Below, piece by piece: positions 1 through 5,233 of a stretch of DNA of 5,233 bases. The DNA comes from an uncultured Collinsella sp. (GTDB taxonomy: Bacteria > Actinomycetota > Coriobacteriia > Coriobacteriales > Coriobacteriaceae): positions 1-5,233 of the forward strand of contig UROM01000120.1 of the NCBI GenBank assembly GCA_900549455.1, in the 5' to 3' direction. Below the pieces are notes generated by a model. That model was not told the DNA's origin and did no database searches. It saw only the letters and a program-made list of their open reading frames with translations. The stretch's first letter is position 1. Each line of letters opens with the position of its first letter. The translations under genes were made by a program, and so were the position numbers.

Positions 1-47
1 CTACACTTATGCGATCGTCGGCAGCGTCAGATGTGTATAAGAGACAG
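1..47 (+). other. Nextera read-1 sequencing adapter (artefact)
   Basis: This is library adapter, not genome. Bases 1-6 match the end of the Illumina P5 sequence, 7-14 (TTATGCGA) sit where the 8-base i5 index goes, 15-28 are the Nextera read-1 tail TCGTCGGCAGCGTC, and 29-47 are the 19-bp Tn5 mosaic end AGATGTGTATAAGAGACAG. Genomic sequence starts at base 48. Reading frames that run into this block pick up false tails: the minus-strand gene would appear to end in VSYTHLTLPTIA, which is adapter translation. Confidence 0.98.
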
Positions 48-2178
48 GATATCCAGCGGGGAGAACTTGCTCAAGATCGAATTTTTTAAGCAGCCTAACG
101 TAGACTCCGACCGATGCTTCTTCTGCCATTTCCGCCATGACCGACTGCGACGGGTCGTCGACAAAGGAAATGCGCGTTTTGCCATCATCGGAGACTGCCT
201 GGCAGTAGCCGCATCGAAGTGCAACGTAGCCTTCGTTGTCGCTGCCATGGTCAAAGTACATCTGCTCTTTGCATCCGAGTGTGCCGGGGACGAATGCGGT
301 CGGGTTTGCTATGTCGGGGATCGTAATGGCAGCGCCGGTCGCGCGATTAAGCTCATCGAAATACTCGACGTATAGCGGAATGTTGTAGTGCTGGACGAGC
401 GCCTCGAGAACGACGGCGTTGGGCACGGAGTGCGCCACGCGATAGCGCACGGAGTTATAGCCCCATTCGACATCGGTTGCATCATCGGGGATTCCGTGAC
501 CCACCATGGTCCTCAGGACCTCATCGGGTGAGTCAAACGTGCTATCGGGCGTGCCGCAAATCGCCTGGAGCGAGAACCCGCCAAAGCACTTGTCGAGATC
601 ATCGCGGATATACTCGCAGCAGTCATGATTGGGAAAGACGATGCGAAACGTCATCGCGCCCATGGCCTGGGACATGTAGACGTTGCCCGACGCTTGGGCA
701 TCGGACTTTGCCTGGGGCTTGTCATCCTCATCTTCGTCGTCATCGTCCGATGGGTCTGCAAACGAGCTGTAGTTTGCATTGATCAGGTCGAGATACATGG
801 AGACGGTCCCGCGGGTTGCCAGCTTTTGCATGATGGGATTGAACGTGTCCGCAAACGAGACCTCGCGGTCCTGGGGCACGCCATTTTGGGTCACGGAAAG
901 CGTGACGGTCGCCACGCCGCAACGAACTGCCGTGGCATCTCGGTACTGGCTGTTGTCGGGGAAGAACGTCCACTGGCTTTTAGTGAGGCTTGCCGCAAAC
1001 GAGACGTCGTCGTCATCGGGATCGGCTAGCCATGCTCCGGCCTTGTAGCCGTCGGTCACTACGTACTCGTAATAAACGGGCGCCCCGAGCAGGCCGGCGA
1101 GCGCCTTTGCAGCTCGCAGCAGCGGGATGCCGTCGTATTCGTATTGAAGCGAGTTGTAGCCCCACATCTCGTTGAATGTCTGTCCGCCTAGGGCGCCACA
1201 GATATGGATGCACATGGCGGCGTTTTGCGGCTGGCTCAAATCACCAAGGTCGGAGATTGCGGGTATCAGCGTGGCGAGCGAAAAGCCGCCAAATTCCTGT
1301 TCCAGGGTTTCCTTTACCTGCATACAAGCGTTGTGTCCGGGAAAGACGATGCGGTTGATGACCCTTTGGGGCTGGATTTGACCGCCTGTCTCTTCGATTA
1401 GATGGCGAAAGAGTACGTCAACGTCCGATACGTCCATGGTGGCGGTTGCGACCTCCTGCGTCTTGGTCGACTTCTTTTTGCGTTTGCTTGCCGCGGAAGA
1501 CGATTTTTTGCGCGAGGGCGCCGGCTGTGGCTCCTCTTGGGCGCCAAACTGGTCCTTGAGAAAGTCGAAGTACAGGGACACGTTTCCGCGCTGCGCATAC
1601 GAACGCATGATGGAGTCGGTGGTGTCCTCAAAGTACTTTTGGCTTCCGTCGGGCATGGACATGGTTCCCATGCCGCAGCGGAACAGGGTGTCGGTGGCAC
1701 CGTCGAACCCCTCCGGGAAATACACCCAGCAGCTCTTGTCGACCACGTTTGCAAACGAGACGCTATCGCCCTGCGCATCGGCGATCACGGCGCCGGCGGC
1801 GATCTCATCGGCATCGGTGTACTCGTAGTAGACGGGAACGCCGATCATCTTGGAGATAGTCTTGGCAACCTCCAGCGAGGGGATACCGTTGTATTCGTAC
1901 TGGAGCGAGTTGTAGCCCCAGACGACGTTGGTGACCTCTTCGCCGTCGGACCCGCAGGTTTCCAGGGCGGCATTGATGGCGTCGGTCGGATCCATGTGCT
2001 GGAAGTCCTCGTAATCGGGGATCACGGCAGCAAAGCAGAACTCGCCATAGTCTCGCTCCAGGGCAGCTTTGGCCTGCATGCAGATATCGTGGTTGGGAAA
2101 CACGATGCGATTGACAATCTGGTTGATCGAGATCCCTCGGTCGGTATCTTGAAGCAGATGCTCAAAAATCTCGTCCAT
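48..2178 (-). CDS. Triple-repeat protein of unknown family (3' end missing)
   Basis: No family recognised. The insert encodes 710 residues from ATG 2178 and is cut at base 48, so the true C-terminus is missing. Three copies of one domain lie at about residues 1-211, 250-468 and 508-702. Each carries, in order, RIVFPxH (24-30, 276-282, 512-518), WGYNS (87, 339, 572), YxEY (117, 369, 603), RCG (167, 419, 655) and a hydrophobic-aromatic SF/YF step before an 'IM' helix. Spacing is nearly fixed: RIVFP to WGYNS is 63, 63 and 60 residues, and WGYNS to RCG is 80, 80 and 83. An HxxC motif follows RIVFP in every copy. Linker 1 (about 215-245) is rich in Lys, Arg and Ser; linker 2 (about 475-495) is rich in Asp. 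There is no signal peptide or membrane helix, so it is probably cytosolic. Start 2178 is chosen because AGAAGGA lies just upstream (2182-2188) and copy 2 begins with a matching segment. The longer frame to 2412 would cross the promoter. It diverges from the gene at 2445 and shares its operator type. Confidence 0.85.
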
Positions 2179-2181
2179 CGT

Positions 2182-2188
2182 TCCTTCT
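2182..2188 (-). promoter_or_regulatory. Ribosome binding site of the triple-repeat gene
   Basis: On the minus strand AGAAGGA ends three bases before ATG 2178. The spacing is a little short but the match is good. It decides the start, since the open frame continues unbroken to 2412 with sequence that does not resemble the protein repeats. Confidence 0.7.
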
Positions 2189-2248
2189 TTCGTATGCGGT
2201 GGAAGCCCACGATTCCGGGTTTTAGGGCTCGTGGCTTTGTTAACTCGA

Positions 2249-2286
2249 ACGCTACCGCCTCGATGGGCGAGAACGTTGCGCAACAT
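2249..2286 (-). promoter_or_regulatory. Operator-promoter 1, driving the triple-repeat gene
   Basis: On the minus strand ATGTTGCGCAAC (2286-2275) contains the perfect palindrome GTTGCGCAAC. Exactly 20 bp follow, then TAGCGT (2254-2249) as a -10-like hexamer, then GAGTTAAC (2246-2239). There is no TTGACA-like -35; the palindrome edge occupies that place. A transcript would start near 2242 and have a leader of about 64 nt. The same layout occurs at 2363 and 3014. The palindrome is seen directly; the promoter role is inferred from the shared spacing and position. Confidence 0.6.
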
Positions 2287-2362
2287 CCGCGAGTGCGCAA
2301 ATTGCAATGCGGAACGGTCTGTGCTGGGGCGTTTTGAGAGCGGATCCGTCTCGTTCCCGGCA

Positions 2363-2400
2363 ATGTTGCGCAACGTCTGCTCGGTATGGTTTTCTACACT
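2363..2400 (+). promoter_or_regulatory. Operator-promoter 2, driving the membrane-protein gene
   Basis: ATGTTGCGCAAC (2363-2374) is followed after 20 bp by TACACT (2395-2400), a fair -10 hexamer, and by GAGTTGTCC (2402-2410). Predicted start is near 2407, with a leader of about 38 nt to ATG 2445. No -35 consensus is present at the normal spacing. The palindrome centre lies 90 bp from that of operator 1, in the divergent direction, so one regulator could act on both genes without the two transcripts overlapping. Confidence 0.62.
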
Positions 2401-2444
2401 TGAGTTGTCCAAAAGGGATTCGGTTCTTGAATGAGGGATAAACG

Positions 2445-2990
2445 ATGAGCAGGAACTCCTATTACGATGACGATATGTCTGAAGAGGACTACGAGCGGGT
2501 CATGGAGCATATGTACGAGCTTGAGTGCGAGCTCGAGGAGCCCCATGACGCTCGTGCTGACCAGTTGATTCGCGAGGAGCTCGAGCAGCTTTCGAGTGCC
2601 ATGTTGTTTGAGCCGGTGGTCAAAAACGGTGAGTACCTTGGTGAGCGCGACCATGTGCCCGGGTATTGGACGGATCGTTGCGATTTGGAGTCCGAGTCTT
2701 CAGGCGCTTCGAGCGAAGCCGACGAGGTGGAAAAGGATGAGCCGTTTGATTTAATTGGCTATCAGGGCTCTTCCTCGGGCGGCTCGGTGCTCGACATGTT
2801 TACTCCCATTTTAAGGAGTCGCGTGTTCTGGATCTTCATCGCGTTTTTGGTGTTTATCGGCCTGCTCGACATGTTCTACGACAGCTTTATTGTTCCTTCG
2901 GGCTTCGCTATTAGCCGTATCAATTTTCAGGGCTTGGTGCTGCTGGCGATTGTCGTTGCATGTGTTGCCCTGAGGCGTCGTCGCCGTTAA
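2445..2990 (+). CDS. Acidic two-helix membrane protein of unknown function
   Basis: A complete 181-residue protein that I do not recognise. Residues 1-115 are strongly acidic and hydrophilic. A helical, possibly coiled-coil stretch with many Glu residues covers about 11-51, and a Ser/Glu-rich low-complexity segment about 80-115. Two hydrophobic segments follow, about 127-145 (VFWIFIAFLVFIGLLDMFY) and 161-176, joined by a short loop, and the chain ends in five arginines. Basic residues before the first helix and after the second suggest that both ends are cytoplasmic. There is no N-terminal signal peptide. ATG 2445 has GAGGG (2433-2437) seven bases upstream. The gene diverges from the triple-repeat gene and lies 96 bp before the acetyltransferase gene; operator copies precede all three. 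It could anchor a partner to the membrane, but that is only inference. Confidence 0.85.
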   Translation: MSRNSYYDDDMSEEDYERVMEHMYELECELEEPHDARADQLIREELEQLSSAMLFEPVVKNGEYLGERDHVPGYWTDRCDLESESSGASSEADEVEKDEPFDLIGYQGSSSGGSVLDMFTPILRSRVFWIFIAFLVFIGLLDMFYDSFIVPSGFAISRINFQGLVLLAIVVACVALRRRRR

Positions 2991-3013
2991 CGGCGGTATT
3001 GACGCAGCTTCCG

Positions 3014-3051
3014 ATGTTGCGCAACAGAGTGTTGGGACAGCGCCGTATGCT
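3014..3051 (+). promoter_or_regulatory. Operator-promoter 3, driving the acetyltransferase gene
   Basis: ATGTTGCGCAAC (3014-3025) is followed after 20 bp by TATGCT (3046-3051), a reasonable -10, and by GGGTTGTCC (3053-3061). Predicted start is near 3058 and the leader about 29 nt. It gives the acetyltransferase gene its own promoter even though the membrane-protein gene lies only 96 bp upstream on the same strand. Of the three copies, this one has the best -10 match. Confidence 0.62.
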
Positions 3052-3086
3052 CGGGTTGTCCTGAAAGCGAGAGAAAGGACAGGACA

Positions 3087-3635
3087 ATGGCTGAAGTTGA
3101 AGTAAGGGCTTTGGGTCCCGACGACGTCGACGATATGGTCGATCTGGACGAGCAGTCGGGCTACGAGGTCTATGACGCGTGGGCGGACTATGTTGAGGAC
3201 GAGGACGAGGAGAACTGTTACCTCTGGGGCGTCTTTGCCGATGATGGGCTGGTCGGTTTTTGCGTAACGGGCGGTGCAGATGACCCCGACCTGCCGGATG
3301 CCGTTACGGAGCACCCGCTCAACGAGTACACGTCGACGTTTTTGAGCCATGTGTATGTTGACCCCGACTACCGCGGTAACGGCTATGGCGCACGCCTGGT
3401 ACACGACGCCCTGTTGGGATACTGGGAGAGCGAGGGCGAGCAGCAGCCTGCATTCCTGGATCTGAGCGAATATCTCTTTGACGATGCTGATGCGGATCCG
3501 ATTAAGCTCGCGCAGCTGCTCATCGACTTCTTTGGCAAGAACGGGTTTGAGCCCATCCCCGACGATGAACACGACATCACCTACACCTGCATGGTCTTGG
3601 ATCCCAAGAACTTTAAGGACCCAGACGCAGAGTAG
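3087..3635 (+). CDS. GNAT-family N-acetyltransferase
   Basis: A complete 182-residue enzyme of the GCN5-related N-acetyltransferase fold, expected to move an acetyl group from acetyl-CoA to an amine. Substrate unknown. Residues 3-8 (VEVRAL) are the first strand; strands 2 and 3 are LWGVFADDG (46-54) and LVGFCVTGG (55-63). Motif A is complete: LSHVYVDPDYRGNGYG (86-101) holds the Arg/Gly-x-Gly loop (RGNGYG, 96-101) that grips the CoA pyrophosphate. The late FFGKNGFEPI segment (148-157) is the usual family 'GF' turn. The protein is unusually acidic, especially about 33-42 and the tail. ATG 3087 is supported by AAAGGA (3074-3079). An intrinsic terminator lies 44 bp after the stop. The shared operator links it to the membrane-protein and triple-repeat genes, so its target may be one of those proteins; this is inference. 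Confidence 0.9.
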   Translation: MAEVEVRALGPDDVDDMVDLDEQSGYEVYDAWADYVEDEDEENCYLWGVFADDGLVGFCVTGGADDPDLPDAVTEHPLNEYTSTFLSHVYVDPDYRGNGYGARLVHDALLGYWESEGEQQPAFLDLSEYLFDDADADPIKLAQLLIDFFGKNGFEPIPDDEHDITYTCMVLDPKNFKDPDAE

Positions 3636-3679
3636 AGGCTGCGATCTGTTGGTTTAGCTTCCCTAGTTGATGTTTGACG

Positions 3680-3724
3680 GGACCGGACGTTCCAGTTGAG
3701 ATGGCTGGACGTCCGGTCCTTTTT
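3680..3724 (+). terminator. Rho-independent terminator after the acetyltransferase gene
   Basis: GGACCGGACG (3680-3689) pairs perfectly with CGTCCGGTCC (3710-3719). After a single bulged T, TCCAG (3691-3695) pairs with CTGGA (3705-3709), leaving a nine-base loop. Five T residues (3720-3724) follow. There is no T tract on the other side, so it works rightward only. It separates the co-regulated genes from the repeat array. Confidence 0.9.
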
Positions 3725-3756
3725 GTGGCCTGTCGGGTTTGGCACCCGGCACGTTT

Positions 3757-4055
3757 GTCTCGATCTGTAACATCTGGCGGGGGATACGGGGTCTAGTTGT
3801 TACAGATTGAGATTGTTCCTCGGCAGACAACTCAACTGTCTCAATCTGTAACATCTGGGGCCGGTTTTGCCCCGTAACTGTTACAGATCGAGATGTTGTC
3901 TTCAGACGGATTGGTTTGTCTTGATCTGTAACAGTTGCGGGTCGATTTACTCGGTAACTGTTACAGATCGAGACGTTTGTGAACCGTGTCGACCGTTTGT
4001 CTCGATCTGTAACACGTAGAGGAAGATTTGCCCCGTAACTGTTACAGATTGAGAC
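3757..4055. repeat. Array of four long inverted-repeat units (eight alternating 16-bp arms)
   Basis: The arm GTCTCGATCTGTAACA occurs forward at 3757, 3838, 3918 and 3999, and inverted (TGTTACAGATYGAGAY) at 3798, 3879, 3959 and 4040. The arms alternate strictly and their starts step by 41, 40, 41, 39, 41, 40 and 41 bp. Each forward-inverted pair encloses exactly 25 bp, giving units 3757-3813, 3838-3894, 3918-3974 and 3999-4055. Gaps between units are 24, 23 and 24 bp. Arms within a unit differ at one or two positions, all transitions. In units 2-4 the loop ends in GTAAC, so each inverted arm lies in the palindrome GTAACTGTTAC. The layout is like a REP/BIME array, or could be an ordered set of protein-binding sites. 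No transposase or other gene lies here. The pattern is seen directly; its role is unknown. Confidence 0.93.
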
Positions 4056-4095
4056 AATCGGCCCGGGCCCGCCTCATCCGCCTCGTCATCTGTGG

Positions 4096-4128
4096 TTTAC
4101 GTGGGGGCATACGGAGTACGGGTATACT
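4096..4128 (+). promoter_or_regulatory. Candidate promoter of the helicase gene
   Basis: TATACT (4123-4128) is a strong -10 match. The best -35 is TTTACG (4096-4101), 21 bp away, which is longer than usual. If used, transcription starts near 4135 and leaves a leader of about 190 nt before the helicase start. The remainder of 4056-4327 holds no gene I can support. It includes the GC palindrome GGCCCGGGCC (4060-4069) and a T-run (4242-4246) without a convincing stem. Confidence 0.45.
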
Positions 4129-4312
4129 AACCGGCGGCGAATCTGCTCCATCGCTTAGAGCTGCTGCGTCTGGACGGCGCGTGATAGGGCTGCCAAAGCG
4201 ATCGCCAGCGTGCTGAGCAACGTCCTCTCTGTGCGCACCTGTTTTTGTATGTATTAGCGCACTACCAAGCACGCCCGCGCGGCCGCGTGCCGTGCCCATT
4301 GTGCGTGCAGAT

Positions 4313-4317
4313 AAGGA
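4313..4317 (+). promoter_or_regulatory. Ribosome binding site of the helicase gene
   Basis: AAGGA lies ten bases before ATG 4328. It fixes this start, because the frame stays open for some distance upstream without another ATG and ribosome site as good. Confidence 0.7.
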
Positions 4318-4327
4318 ACAACAACAT

Positions 4328-5185
<858 letters not shown>

Positions 5186-5233
5186 CTGTCTCTTATACAC
5201 ATCTCCGAGCCCACGAGACTCCTGAGCATCTCG
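5186..5233 (+). other. Nextera read-2 sequencing adapter (artefact)
   Basis: Library adapter. CTGTCTCTTATACACATCT (5186-5204) is the Tn5 mosaic end, CCGAGCCCACGAGAC (5205-5219) the read-2 tail, TCCTGAGC (5220-5227) is in the i7 index position, and ATCTCG (5228-5233) begins the P7 sequence. Genomic sequence ends at 5185. Minus-strand frames beginning MYKRQ or MCIRDR here are adapter translation. Confidence 0.98.

Noticed and set aside
1402..2337. Long plus-strand open frame (311 codons) opposite the triple-repeat gene
   Set aside because: It is antisense to a frame with clear internal protein repeats, has no supported ribosome site, and its translation shows no domain. GC-rich DNA often gives such shadows.
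2179..2412. N-terminal extension of the triple-repeat protein to ATG 2412
   Set aside because: The added 78 residues have no match in the other repeats, lack a ribosome site, and lie upstream of and across operator 1. The start at 2178 has AGAAGGA.
2431..2448. Five-codon open frame overlapping the membrane-protein start
   Set aside because: ATG 2431 overlaps the ribosome site of the real gene and has none of its own; probably chance.
2982..2995. Perfect palindrome CGCCGTTAACGGCG across the stop codon of the membrane-protein gene
   Set aside because: It could form a five-pair hairpin with a TTAA loop, but no T tract follows, so it does not qualify as an intrinsic terminator. It may add some mRNA end stability.
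3757..4055. CRISPR array
   Set aside because: The repeats alternate in orientation, are only 16 bp, vary, and enclose loops that share sequence. No cas gene is visible.
3663..4216. Small open frames across the repeat array (63 and 62 codons)
   Set aside because: They are made of repeat sequence or start inside it, with no ribosome site and no protein features.

Overview
The window is one assembled fragment with Illumina Nextera library adapter at both ends (1-47 and 5186-5233). The biological insert is 48-5185, and both outermost genes are cut by it. The DNA is GC-rich, with acidic, Asp/Glu-rich proteins, good Shine-Dalgarno sites and tight gene packing. The overall flavour, including an RhlE-like helicase with an Arg/Gly-rich insertion, reminds me of gut Coriobacteriia such as Collinsella. 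That assignment is recall-based and uncertain. No phage, transposase, tRNA or rRNA gene is visible.

Left half: a large minus-strand gene (2178 down to the edge at 48) encodes at least 710 residues. They form three copies of one domain of about 200 residues, joined by a lysine-rich and an aspartate-rich linker. I do not recognise the family. Diverging from it is a plus-strand gene (2445-2990) for a 181-residue acidic protein with two C-terminal membrane helices. Next comes a complete GNAT acetyltransferase gene (3087-3635) ending in a clear intrinsic terminator (3680-3724).

These three genes share a promoter design. Each is preceded, in the same orientation, by the 12-mer ATGTTGCGCAAC, whose core GTTGCGCAAC is a perfect palindrome. 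In all three a TANNNT -10-like hexamer lies exactly 20 bp after the palindrome, and a GRGTT box follows. The triple-repeat protein, the membrane protein and the acetyltransferase are therefore probably one co-regulated set under one unknown dimeric regulator.

The gene-free stretch 3636-4327 holds the terminator, then an array of eight 16-bp arms in strictly alternating orientation (3757-4055), stepping every 39-41 bp. The arms form four long inverted-repeat units with a period of 80-81 bp. The layout resembles a REP/BIME array, but the arm sequence is not one I know. A candidate promoter and a long leader then precede the 5' part of a DEAD-box RNA helicase gene (4328 to the insert edge).

The most interesting signals are the three-promoter operator set, the alternating repeat array and the unrecognised triplicated protein.
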